Part shown: positions 5,670 to 13,426 of the stretch, one piece after another
Layout: every line of letters starts with the position of its first letter
How positions within the stretch are numbered: position 1 is the first letter of the stretch
DNA from: Verrucomicrobiota bacterium
GTDB taxonomy: Bacteria; Verrucomicrobiota; Verrucomicrobiia; Chthoniobacterales; UBA10450
Reading direction: 5' to 3'
Assembly (NCBI GenBank): GCA_003218885.1
Contig: QHOV01000092.1
Span: 1 to 33,895 of the forward strand
DNA: 33,895 nucleotides
The notes under the pieces: generated by a model
What the model was told of the DNA's origin: nothing
What the model saw: only the letters and a program-made list of their open reading frames with translations
Database searches by the model: none
Position numbers and translations under genes: made by a program

Positions 5670-8282
5670 ATGGCCGCAAAGCGAAAAGCGACGCCGAGAG
5701 CATCCTCCTCGCGAGTGAAAACGAGTGGCACAAAATCGTCGCAATCAAAATCAACCAAGCAAAATTTGAGTTGCCCGATTGTGGGCATCGGCGGCTCGGC
5801 TGGTGGGTTCGAAGCGGCCATGGAGCTGTTGCAGAATTTGCCGCCGAGAACCGGTATGGCTTTTGTGATCGTGCAACATCTCGATCCGCATCACGCCAGC
5901 CGGCTTCCGAATTTGCTCGGAAAAATGACCGCAATGCCAGTCAAAGAGGTTGCGGGAACGACCACGCCGAAACCGAACACCGTTTACGTCCAACCACCGA
6001 ACAAGTGTGTAATTGCGAAGGACGGCGTGCTCACTCTGGTCCACCGAACAGAGAGACTCAACGTCGCAATCGATCATTTTTTTGAGTCGCTCGCTGAAGA
6101 ACACGGGTCGCGTGCGATCGGCATCGTGCTCTCCGGAACTGGGAGCGACGGCACGGCCGGTCTGCGCGCGATCAAAGCAGCTGGTGGTTTGACGTTCGCC
6201 CAAAATCAACAGAGCGCGAAGTTCGACGCGATGCCGCGGAGCGCGATCCGTGCCGGCTTCGTCGATCTTGTTCTGACGCCGCGCGAAATTGCCCGCGAAA
6301 TCGAGCGCATCGCCGATCATCCCTACATCCGGCGGCCACTGAGCGATCCGGAGGAAATCGAGAAAGCCGCCTATCGCCAGGCGGACGATCTGGGCCGCAT
6401 CTTTCTGTCGCTAAAGAAGCAAATGGGTGTCGATTTCAGCGCCTACAAGGAAAGCACGCTGATCCGGCGGATCCAACGGCGAATGGCGCTGCACCGGATC
6501 GAAAAGATCAGTCAATACGCGCGGTTCCTGCGCGACAACAAAAAGGAGATCGAAGCGCTTTTTGACGATCTGCTCATCAACGTGACGCGCTTTTTTCGGG
6601 ACCAAGCACTGTTTCGCGCTTTAAAGAAACGTTTTCTGCCGGCGCTGCTCAAAAACAAAAGCAAAGATCGGCAACCTGAGTTGCGCGCGTGGGTGCCGGG
6701 CTGCGCGACCGGCGAAGAAGTGTATTCGCTCGCCATTTGCATTCTGGAAACGCTCGGCAGCCGCCTTTCCAAAATGCGCATCCAGATTTTCGGCACCGAT
6801 CTGAGCGAATCGGTGATCGAACACGCGCGGCTGGGAATTTATTCGAGCGCAATCGAAAAAGACGTGTCGTCTGCGCGATTGAAACGATTTTTCGTGAAAC
6901 GGGACGGCACTTACCAAATTCATCGCAACGTGCGCGACATCTGCACGTTCGCGCGACAAAATATTACAGCCGATCCGCCTTTCTCCCGGCTGGATCTGAT
7001 CAGTTGCCGCAACGTGCTCATTTATCTGAGCCCGGAATTGCACAAGCGCTGCATCCCGCAGTTTCACTACGCGCTCAACGCTGACGGCTATTTGATTCTC
7101 GGGCCAGCCGAATCGGCCGGCCTGTACGATGAGCTTTTCAAATTAGTGGACAAGAAAAACAAAATTTACGCGAAGATAGCGGGGACGACGCCGCGCATGG
7201 CGAACCTCATCCCGCAGGGCGGCCTTGAACTCGCGCACTTCGGGCCCAGATTGACAGCCGCTGCTGGCGCAAACTTCGGTGGTGACCTTTTAAAAGTGGC
7301 CGACCGCATCATGCTCGGCACCTACGCGCCGGCGGCGGTGGTAATCGATCAGGACATGCACGTGCAACAGTTTCGCGGCCGCACGGACCTGTTTCTCGAA
7401 CACGCGCCGGGTCCGGCGACATTCAATCTCCTCCAGCTTGCGCGGCCATCTCTGGTCGCAGATTTGCGCGCCACGATTCGTCGGGCCATCAAAACGGACA
7501 AACCCGCCCGGACAGAGCGCGCGAAAGTGAACCTTATGGGCAGAAGCCGCGAAATAAATATTCAGGCTGTGCCATTCAAAATCCCCGAGTCCGGCAAATC
7601 GTGGTTCCTGGTTATTTTTGACGAGACCACCAAAGGAACCAAGGGAGAGAAACTGCCGCGGGCGCTGGGAAAAACGGCTGCGCAACGCGACGTGGCTGAG
7701 CTGCGTCGCGAATTGGCCGCTTCCAAAGAGTCGTTGCAAGGCATCATCGAAGAGCAGGAGGCGACCAATGAAGAGCTGAAGTCGGCCAACGAAGAAATTG
7801 AGTCGAGCAATGAAGAATTGCAATCGACCAACGAAGAACTCGAGACGGCGAAGGAAGAATTGCAATCGACCAACGAAGAGCTGACCACGCTGAACGAAGA
7901 GCTGAGCAATCGAAACCTCGAGATGATGCAGCTGACCAACGAACTGAACAATCTGCTGGCCAGCATTCAAATGCCGATCGTGATGGTGGACAATGCGTTG
8001 ACGGTGCAACGCGCAACGCCTGCGGCACGGGGCGCTTTTAATATTCTGCCCACCGACATCGGCCGTCCGCTGAGCGAGTTGCGGCCAAACATTGACGTGC
8101 CCGATTTGGACAACATTTTGCGCGAAGTGATCGAAACCTTGGGTACGCGCGAGCGCAAAGTGACCGATAAAAGCGGCCGCAAGTATTCGCTGCGGGTCCG
8201 GCCGTATCGCACGACCGACAACAAAATCGACGGAGCCGTTCTTACGCTGGTGGATATCGATGGAACGAAGAAAAGTGATTAA
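5670..8282 (+). CDS. CheB-CheR-PAS hybrid chemotaxis-type signalling protein
   Basis: This 870-residue cytoplasmic protein fuses the two receptor-modifying activities of chemotaxis. After a basic Ser/Lys-rich tail (1-33), a CheB methylesterase domain spans about 34-220, with the triad Ser43 (GGSAGG), His70 (IVQHLDPHH) and Asp160 (SGTGSDGT). A CheR methyltransferase domain spans about 235-505: an N-terminal helical region, the SAM-binding GCATGEE at 344-350, FGTDLSE, and SCRNVLIYL. A PAS-like segment (about 543-650) precedes a long coiled coil at about 675-765 built from NEELxSxNEE repeats, then a second PAS domain (about 765-865). No receiver domain precedes CheB. The last 23 bases overlap the next gene, a PAS histidine kinase, so the two are translationally linked. 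Such hybrids usually act in non-motility sensory pathways. No chemoreceptor or flagellar gene is nearby. Confidence 0.93.
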   Translation: MAAKRKATPRASSSRVKTSGTKSSQSKSTKQNLSCPIVGIGGSAGGFEAAMELLQNLPPRTGMAFVIVQHLDPHHASRLPNLLGKMTAMPVKEVAGTTTPKPNTVYVQPPNKCVIAKDGVLTLVHRTERLNVAIDHFFESLAEEHGSRAIGIVLSGTGSDGTAGLRAIKAAGGLTFAQNQQSAKFDAMPRSAIRAGFVDLVLTPREIAREIERIADHPYIRRPLSDPEEIEKAAYRQADDLGRIFLSLKKQMGVDFSAYKESTLIRRIQRRMALHRIEKISQYARFLRDNKKEIEALFDDLLINVTRFFRDQALFRALKKRFLPALLKNKSKDRQPELRAWVPGCATGEEVYSLAICILETLGSRLSKMRIQIFGTDLSESVIEHARLGIYSSAIEKDVSSARLKRFFVKRDGTYQIHRNVRDICTFARQNITADPPFSRLDLISCRNVLIYLSPELHKRCIPQFHYALNADGYLILGPAESAGLYDELFKLVDKKNKIYAKIAGTTPRMANLIPQGGLELAHFGPRLTAAAGANFGGDLLKVADRIMLGTYAPAAVVIDQDMHVQQFRGRTDLFLEHAPGPATFNLLQLARPSLVADLRATIRRAIKTDKPARTERAKVNLMGRSREINIQAVPFKIPESGKSWFLVIFDETTKGTKGEKLPRALGKTAAQRDVAELRRELAASKESLQGIIEEQEATNEELKSANEEIESSNEELQSTNEELETAKEELQSTNEELTTLNEELSNRNLEMMQLTNELNNLLASIQMPIVMVDNALTVQRATPAARGAFNILPTDIGRPLSELRPNIDVPDLDNILREVIETLGTRERKVTDKSGRKYSLRVRPYRTTDNKIDGAVLTLVDIDGTKKSD

Positions 8283-10056
8283 GCAAAAACAGGCAGCGAG
8301 ACGAAAGATGTCTCGTCGCGTAAATAAAAAGCACCGGGCAAAGCGTGATGGCCAAAACCGGGATGGTGCCGTCCGACGCAATCCCAAATCCATTCGAGCA
8401 GCCACGAAAATGACGAACGGAACGCCCGGGACGGTCAGGAAGAATGGCGCGCCCATTCGTTCCAGGCGCGCACCAGCGTTCCGGAATCCAAAGACCGAAC
8501 TGGAAGCCGCTATTCAGCGCTTTGTCGATCTTTACGATTTTGCGCCGATCGCGTACGTCAGCTTCGACCGCGCCGGACGGATTGAGGAAGCCAATCTGGC
8601 GGCGACCGAGCTTCTGGGCGACCCGCGAGATTTATTAATTGGCCGGCCCTTCGCGTTCTACGTGGGCGATTTGGATTCTTTGCTGCGGCACTTGCTTTAT
8701 TGCCGCACCTCGCAGCAACAGGTGGAGACGGAATTAGAATTGAAGCCGCGAAAAGGCGAACGGATTCCGGTGCTACTTCGTAGCGCGCCAATCACTTCGA
8801 CGACTAGAAATGGCGCTTTGCTCTATCAAACCGCCATCGTGGATTTGAGCGAGCGTAAACGTGCGGAGGAAGCGTTACGCGCCAAGGAGGCCGAGTTGGA
8901 AGCGATCATCAATCGCACGCCTTTCATGCTCACCCGTTGCAGCCGCGATCTTCGCTACCGATTCGTCAGTCGCGCGTACGCGGAAATGCTTGGCCGCACA
9001 CCGGAAGAAATCGCTGGCAAGCCGATCGTTGAAATCATGGGCGAAGAGGGTCTGAAGACAATTTCTCCCTACCTTGAAAAGGTGCTGAAAGGCCACACGG
9101 TGGAATACGAAGCGGAAGTATCTTTTCGAGGGGTCGGAGCCCCTTGGCTGCATTCTGTTTATACGCCGGACCGGGATGCGAAAGGCAACGTAGTTGGATG
9201 GTTCGCTTCCATTACTAATGTCGCCCGACGCAAAAGTGCGGAATTAGCTTTGCAAGAGTCGAAAGAGCTGCTGGAAGAGCGCGTGCGCGAGCGAACACAC
9301 GAGTTAGACGCGGCAAATACAGAATTAAAAAACGAGATCCAGCGTCGCAAGGGGCTGGAAGGAGAGATCCTTGCTGTTTCCGACCGGGAGCAACAGCGGC
9401 TGGGTCAGGAATTACATGACGGAATTTGCCAACACCTCACCGCGGTCGCATTCATGGCGCGCTCGGTCGCGTTGCGTCTGAAGAACCATCGTGTCATCGA
9501 AGTAAGTGATATCGAGAAAATTGCGCAGCTAGTAAACCAAGCTGCGAGCGACATGCGCGATCTTTCCCGCGCTTTGCATCAGAGCGACGTCGACGCGGCT
9601 AAACTGGCCGCTGCATTGCAAGATTTGGTTGACCGGGAAATCTGGAGAGTGCCCTGCCGGCTGGAAGTCAAACCATCATTTCATATCGAGGATGACGCAG
9701 CCGCAGCGCAGCTCTATCGGATCGCGCGCGAAGCGGTCATCAACGCTAACAAGCATGCGCAGGCGCGGGAAATTGTCATTAGACTGGAGCGATTGCCAAG
9801 GGGAATGGTTTTGCGCATAACCGATGACGGTGTCGGATGTTCAAATGGGCCGAAATTGGCGCGCGGCCTGGGTTTTCACATCATGAATTACCGCGCTCAA
9901 GTGATGGGCGGCCGTTTGGACATTGAGTCTCCAAAACGAGGCGGCACGCGTGTGTCCTGTTATTTACCGAATAAGGTAGTACAATCGCGCAAGAAAGAAA
10001 ACGCCGGCTCAGGGCTCCCAGGGAAAATCGCAAACGCATTGGCGGCCTTGATCTAA
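8260..10056 (+). CDS. PAS/PAS sensor histidine kinase, NarX/DegS type (HisKA_3)
   Basis: The product has 598 residues and no transmembrane segment, so it is a soluble sensor. A very basic N terminus (about 1-75) precedes two PAS domains (about 85-200, ending ALLYQTAIVDLSERKRAEEA, and about 210-325, ending SITNVARRKSAELA), then a coiled coil. The dimerisation domain has REQQRLGQELHDGICQHL with phosphoacceptor His386, typical of HisKA_3 kinases. The HATPase domain shows the N box around REAVINANKHA (490-500), the G1 box DDGVG (522-526) and GLGFHIM. This class pairs with NarL/FixJ regulators, and one follows 62 bases downstream. The first ATG lies inside the preceding gene; a second ATG at 8308 is also possible, giving a shorter basic tail. 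Confidence 0.9.
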   Translation: MERRKVIKQKQAARRKMSRRVNKKHRAKRDGQNRDGAVRRNPKSIRAATKMTNGTPGTVRKNGAPIRSRRAPAFRNPKTELEAAIQRFVDLYDFAPIAYVSFDRAGRIEEANLAATELLGDPRDLLIGRPFAFYVGDLDSLLRHLLYCRTSQQQVETELELKPRKGERIPVLLRSAPITSTTRNGALLYQTAIVDLSERKRAEEALRAKEAELEAIINRTPFMLTRCSRDLRYRFVSRAYAEMLGRTPEEIAGKPIVEIMGEEGLKTISPYLEKVLKGHTVEYEAEVSFRGVGAPWLHSVYTPDRDAKGNVVGWFASITNVARRKSAELALQESKELLEERVRERTHELDAANTELKNEIQRRKGLEGEILAVSDREQQRLGQELHDGICQHLTAVAFMARSVALRLKNHRVIEVSDIEKIAQLVNQAASDMRDLSRALHQSDVDAAKLAAALQDLVDREIWRVPCRLEVKPSFHIEDDAAAAQLYRIAREAVINANKHAQAREIVIRLERLPRGMVLRITDDGVGCSNGPKLARGLGFHIMNYRAQVMGGRLDIESPKRGGTRVSCYLPNKVVQSRKKENAGSGLPGKIANALAALI

Positions 10057-10118
10057 ATTTTCTACATCGGGCGAGCCGCCGAGCAGCGAATCGGTAAAAG
10101 AGAACTAGAGGAAAACTC

Positions 10119-10862
10119 ATGACTCGCAGTGCGACAACGCCAGCCGAACCGCCCACAGCCAAAACCAATATTGCGCGCGCGACTAACAAGAATCCCCGAT
10201 GCGACCCACCGGAGGCGAAGAGCATTTTGATTGTGGATGACCACCCGCTATTTCGCAAAGGCCTCGAGCAGTTGATTGATTCCGATGGCGCTTTCGCCGT
10301 CTGCGGTGAAGCGGGCACCGCTTCCGAAGCGATGGATGTAATTCGCAAACTGAATCCCGATCTGGCGATTGTCGATCTTAGCTTGCCAGGCGCCAACGGC
10401 ATTGAGCTTATCAAGAATATCCGCGCAGAATTTCCGAAGTTGCCAATTCTCGTGCTCTCGATGCACGATGAATCGCTCTATGCGGTGCGCGCGCTGCGTG
10501 CGGGAGCGGACGGTTACGTCATGAAACACGAAGCGATGGCCAATGTAATCCACGCCATTCGAGAAGTTTTTGATGGACGCCCTTATCTAAGCCCGGCCAT
10601 GGCGGCCCAGGTAATCACAAAATTCGCCCATCGCCAGGCCGAAGGCGAGGCCGACGCGGTCGAGAGACTGAGCGATCGCGAACTTGAAATTCTGGAACTG
10701 ATCGGCAAAGGCAAGGAAGTCCGCGAGATCGCGAAGCTATTGCATCTCAGCCCCAAGACGGTGGAAACACACCGGGCGCATATCAAAGACAAACTCGACC
10801 TAAAAAACTCGCGAGAGGTCGCGCGTTTCGCCCTTCAATGGCTGAACGCGCGCGAGGCGTAA
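10119..10862 (+). CDS. NarL/FixJ family response regulator
   Basis: This 247-residue transcription factor is the likely partner of the upstream kinase. A 33-residue Thr/Pro-rich leader precedes the receiver domain: acidic pair Asp40-Asp41 (LIVDDHP), phosphoacceptor Asp86 (AIVDLSLPG), Ser114 (VLSMHD) and the conserved Lys136 (GYVMKHE). The C-terminal LuxR-type DNA-binding domain has LSDRELEILELIGKG and the helix-turn-helix VREIAKLLHLSPKTVETHRA. All phosphotransfer residues are intact. AGAGGAAAA lies a few bases before the ATG. Targets are unknown; regulation of its own operon is common in this family but not shown here. Confidence 0.93.
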   Translation: MTRSATTPAEPPTAKTNIARATNKNPRCDPPEAKSILIVDDHPLFRKGLEQLIDSDGAFAVCGEAGTASEAMDVIRKLNPDLAIVDLSLPGANGIELIKNIRAEFPKLPILVLSMHDESLYAVRALRAGADGYVMKHEAMANVIHAIREVFDGRPYLSPAMAAQVITKFAHRQAEGEADAVERLSDRELEILELIGKGKEVREIAKLLHLSPKTVETHRAHIKDKLDLKNSREVARFALQWLNAREA

Positions 10863-10895
10863 GGCTTCTCATTAACACCGGCGTTCGCATGTGCG

Positions 10896-11120
10896 TAGCG
10901 CCAAAGGCGCAGCATTCAGGGGCAGCCTGTGGCAGCGCCCCAGGATTTGTAGAACAGCAAAAGCATCAGCGCTGATAGCGCGATTCACTTGCGGCACCGG
11001 TTCCATGCGGTGCCCCAAACGATCCGCCCCGGCTGAATCACGCTTTCAGCGCTTGGTTCCCGACAATCGGATTCCCGGGGTGATACCCCAGGCTAGCATG
11101 AGACAGCGCCCTTGGCGCTA
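10896..11120. repeat. about 225-bp imperfect inverted-repeat element
   Basis: The ends are TAGCGCCAAAGGCGC (10896-10910) and GCGCCCTTGGCGCTA (11106-11120), reverse complements with one mismatch. Inside them a second matching pair occurs (GGCAGCCTGTGGC near the left, CCCCAGGCTAGC near the right) with further small palindromes such as GCACCG/CGGTGC and GGGGTGATACCCC. No open frame of credible composition is inside. It looks like a non-coding palindromic repeat or small non-autonomous mobile element between the response regulator and serine acetyltransferase genes. The right terminus ends on the first base of the called ATG of the next gene. Confidence 0.55.
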
Positions 11121-12118
11121 TGTGGATCAGTAAAGCCACAGGCCCTCCCACACTTTCCCCTTTTTTCATCAGCGACCCGGCGCATATTTCTGCGGTGGAC
11201 TCGACGAACCGCGAGGCGGTTGAGGAACTGCTTCAGACCTATGGCGAAACCGGCGGCATAAATTATCTCGATGCCGCGGCCACGCTCCCTTCGCGTCTCG
11301 CCATCGAGGCGGCGTGCGCAGAGCTGATGAGCTTGATGTTCCCCGGTTTTCGCAGCGAAGCGCTGGTGAGCTCCGAAGATCTGGCTGACACCACACGCAT
11401 TCGCGTCCGACATTTGCACGCCCGGTTGAAAACAGAAATCTGCAGAAGCCTCGGCAAAATCCCGCCCGATGAAGCAACCGAAGCAAAAGCGGAAGAGGTC
11501 TTGAGCGAGTTTTTGAAGCAATTGCCGTCGGTGCGCCGGCTGCTTTGGACGGACATCGACGCCGCTTACGAAGGCGACCCGGCTGCGAGAAGCTACGAGG
11601 AAATCATTCTCGCTTACCCCGCGCTCGAAGCGGTTGCCATTTATCGAATGGCGCATCTCCTTTACGACAAAGTGCCGTTGATTCCACGCATCATGACCGA
11701 ATGGGCTCATAGCCGCACCGGGATCGACATTCACCCAGGTGCGAAAATCGGCGAAAACTTTTTCATCGATCACGGTACCGGCGTAGTCATTGGTGAGACA
11801 ACGGAGATCGGGGCGCGCGTTAAGCTTTATCACGCGGTCACGCTCGGTGCGCGCAGTTTTCAAAAGGACGAGCACGGCAAAATCAAAAAAGGTGGGAAAC
11901 GACATCCGACCGTCGAAGACGACGTGACGATTTACCCGGGGTCAACGATTCTGGGCGGCGAAACCGTGATCGGCGCACGATCGACAATTGGCGGCAACGT
12001 CTTTCTTGTGCAAAGCGTCCCGCCGGATTCGCTGGTATATTACGAAGAAAAACAACTGCGCATCGTGCCCAAGCGAAAGAAGCGCCCGGCGACAACGCGC
12101 GATGAATTTCGAGAATGA
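11120..12118 (+). CDS. cysE: serine O-acetyltransferase (EpsC/CysE type)
   Basis: The product makes O-acetylserine from serine and acetyl-CoA, the first step of cysteine synthesis. The long N-terminal helical domain (LEAVAIYRMAHLLY, PRIMTEWAHSRTGIDIHPGA) is followed by a left-handed beta helix of hexapeptide repeats. FFIDHGTGVVIGET contains the catalytic Asp217-His218 pair and KLYHAVTLGA is also conserved. At 332 residues it is the EpsC-like long form. The start is doubtful: the only ATG (11120) lies at the end of the inverted-repeat element and its first about 20 residues are atypical; a GTG at 11195 would remove them. A cysteine desulfurase gene follows, so cysteine supply and sulfur mobilisation are adjacent. 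Confidence 0.88.
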   Translation: MWISKATGPPTLSPFFISDPAHISAVDSTNREAVEELLQTYGETGGINYLDAAATLPSRLAIEAACAELMSLMFPGFRSEALVSSEDLADTTRIRVRHLHARLKTEICRSLGKIPPDEATEAKAEEVLSEFLKQLPSVRRLLWTDIDAAYEGDPAARSYEEIILAYPALEAVAIYRMAHLLYDKVPLIPRIMTEWAHSRTGIDIHPGAKIGENFFIDHGTGVVIGETTEIGARVKLYHAVTLGARSFQKDEHGKIKKGGKRHPTVEDDVTIYPGSTILGGETVIGARSTIGGNVFLVQSVPPDSLVYYEEKQLRIVPKRKKRPATTRDEFRE

Positions 12119-12125
12119 AAGCGCC

Positions 12126-12171
12126 AGGGTTGGCGCGCTGCGCCGACCGGACGGCGCAGCGCGGCATCCCT
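12126..12171. repeat. inverted repeat with 12-bp perfect stem between cysE and the cysteine desulfurase gene
   Basis: 12134-12145 pairs with 12152-12163 (core GCTGCGCCG/CGGCGCAGC, loop ACCGGA), and an outer AGGG/CCCT pair extends it. There is no T run. It lies just after the cysE stop. A related sequence (GGGTT...GGCGCGC...CCCTACCA) occurs at 25901-25932, so this is probably a member of a dispersed palindromic repeat family that may also act as a transcription barrier. Confidence 0.55.
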
Positions 12172-12193
12172 ACCACCCCGTTCCGGCGATTAC

Positions 12194-12217
12194 GAGCAAG
12201 AGCACGAACAAGAGTAA
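12194..12217 (+). repeat. decayed 6-bp tandem repeat upstream of the cysteine desulfurase gene
   Basis: Four units of six bases in register: GAGCAA, GAGCAC, GAACAA, GAGTAA, trailing into GAATAG. It lies in the 120-base gap before the start codon at 12242. It is one of several short tandem arrays found at gene junctions in this window, with a unit resembling the GAGCAC units at 29623-29640. Confidence 0.55.
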
Positions 12218-12241
12218 GAATAGGATTAAAAGAAACGGTTA

Positions 12242-13426
12242 ATGATTTACCTTGATTACAACGCGACGACGCCGCTGTGCGATGAGGCGCGCGGCGCGAT
12301 GCTGCCGTACCTTGAGCGGCACTTTGGTAACCCATCGAGCGTGCACGCAGCGGGTCGCGACGCGCGCGCGGCCGTGGATGAAGCGCGGGACAACCTGGCC
12401 AGGTTGCTCCACGTAAAACCGCATGAAATCATTTTCACGAACGGCGGAACCGAATCGTGCAATCTCGCAGTGCTCGGTCTCGCGCGATGCCTGCCCGCCG
12501 GAGCTTTAGCGAAGGCGGGTCGATCGTCACGCGGCGGACATATCATCTCCAACAGAGCGGAGCATCACGCCGTTCTGAATGCGGCAGAGCATCTGGAAAA
12601 GCATGAAGGCTTCGAAGTGACATGGCTCAATGTCTCGCGTGACGGGATAATCGATCTCGATCAACTCGCTGCTGCCCTTCGGCCCGACACAAGACTTGTC
12701 TCGATCATGACCGCCAATAACGAGACGGGCGTGATTCAGCCGATGCGTGAAGTTTCGCAGATATGCCGTGAGCGCGGCGCTCTGCTGCACAGCGACATGG
12801 TGCAATCGTTTGGGAAAATCGAGACGGATCTTTCGCTCGTCGATGCCGCCAGTTTTGCTGCGCACAAATTTTATGGACCGAAAGGCGCGGGATTTCTTTT
12901 TTTACGAAGCGGCTTATCAATCCAACCCATTATGTTTGGTGGCGCGCACGAGAACGAGCGACGCCCCGGAACAGAAAATGTTCCCGCAATTGCAGGAATG
13001 GCAGCAGCGGCCGAGTGGACATCGCGCGATCGCGAGGAGGAACAGCAGCGCGAAACGAAATTACATGATGAACTCTGGACGCGAATTTCACAGAACGTTC
13101 CGGATGCCAAACAGAACGGTGCAAATGCGCCCCGGCTGGCAAACACATTGAACATCAGTTTGCTTGGGGTCGATTCGGAGACGCTTCTCATCGCGCTCGA
13201 TTTGGAAGGCGTGTGCGCGTCGAGCGGCTCGGCTTGCATGGTGGGCTCAGTAGTAGCGTCACACGTTTTGCTGGCGATGGGTTTGCCGATCGAGAGAGCC
13301 CGCTCGGCGGTTCGCTTCTCGTTAGGCAAATGGACGACCGCAGAGGAGATCAAAGCGACCGGAGACGCCGTGCAAAAAATTGTCGAACGTTTGCAGACCC
13401 GAAAAAGCGCATATGCCGTTGCTTAG
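12242..13426 (+). CDS. cysteine desulfurase (NifS/IscS family)
   Basis: A PLP-dependent enzyme of 394 residues that removes sulfur from cysteine for Fe-S cluster and other sulfur-cofactor synthesis. MIYLDYNATTP opens the fold, IFTNGGTESCN binds PLP phosphate, EHHA (107-110) stacks on the ring, HSDMVQ (183-188) holds the pyridine-contacting Asp, AAHKFYGPKG gives the Schiff-base Lys209, and ASSGSAC places the persulfide Cys332. Residues about 83-98 (CLPAGALAKAGRSSRG) are an insertion relative to the family and are encoded by a palindromic repeat. The gene follows cysE and overlaps the SprT-like gene by 14 bases. No iscU or iscR is nearby. Confidence 0.93.
   Translation: MIYLDYNATTPLCDEARGAMLPYLERHFGNPSSVHAAGRDARAAVDEARDNLARLLHVKPHEIIFTNGGTESCNLAVLGLARCLPAGALAKAGRSSRGGHIISNRAEHHAVLNAAEHLEKHEGFEVTWLNVSRDGIIDLDQLAAALRPDTRLVSIMTANNETGVIQPMREVSQICRERGALLHSDMVQSFGKIETDLSLVDAASFAAHKFYGPKGAGFLFLRSGLSIQPIMFGGAHENERRPGTENVPAIAGMAAAAEWTSRDREEEQQRETKLHDELWTRISQNVPDAKQNGANAPRLANTLNISLLGVDSETLLIALDLEGVCASSGSACMVGSVVASHVLLAMGLPIERARSAVRFSLGKWTTAEEIKATGDAVQKIVERLQTRKSAYAVA
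12492..12520. repeat. palindromic repeat inserted in frame in the cysteine desulfurase gene
   Basis: CCCGCC (12494-12499) and GGCGGG (12514-12519) flank GGAGCTTTAGCGAA, a short palindrome translated as PAGALAKAG. It sits exactly where related desulfurases have a short loop between the GGTESxN helix and the HIIxxxxEHHA strand. The GCTTTAGCG core resembles those of other small repeats in this window. Confidence 0.65.

Noticed and set aside
7290-8456. A long open frame of 388 codons antisense to the CheB-CheR-PAS gene
   Set aside because: It mirrors the coding strand's codon bias; its product is a low-complexity QLF/VGRLQF repeat that is simply the complement of the NEEL coiled-coil repeats, with no recognisable domain.
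10870-11119. A transposon with its own transposase
   Set aside because: The inverted-repeat element has no frame large enough for a transposase, so only a non-autonomous repeat is supported.
11193-11207. The same 15-base string, with an in-frame GTG, near the cysE start and at the nuoEF start (27578-27592)
   Set aside because: One 15-base match is about what chance could give in a sequence this long, so it is not evidence of a shared signal, though both GTG codons are possible starts.
11093-11905. A 270-codon frame antisense to cysE
   Set aside because: The plus strand has a full catalytic serine acetyltransferase; the antisense frame shows no family motif and is explained by high-GC codon bias.
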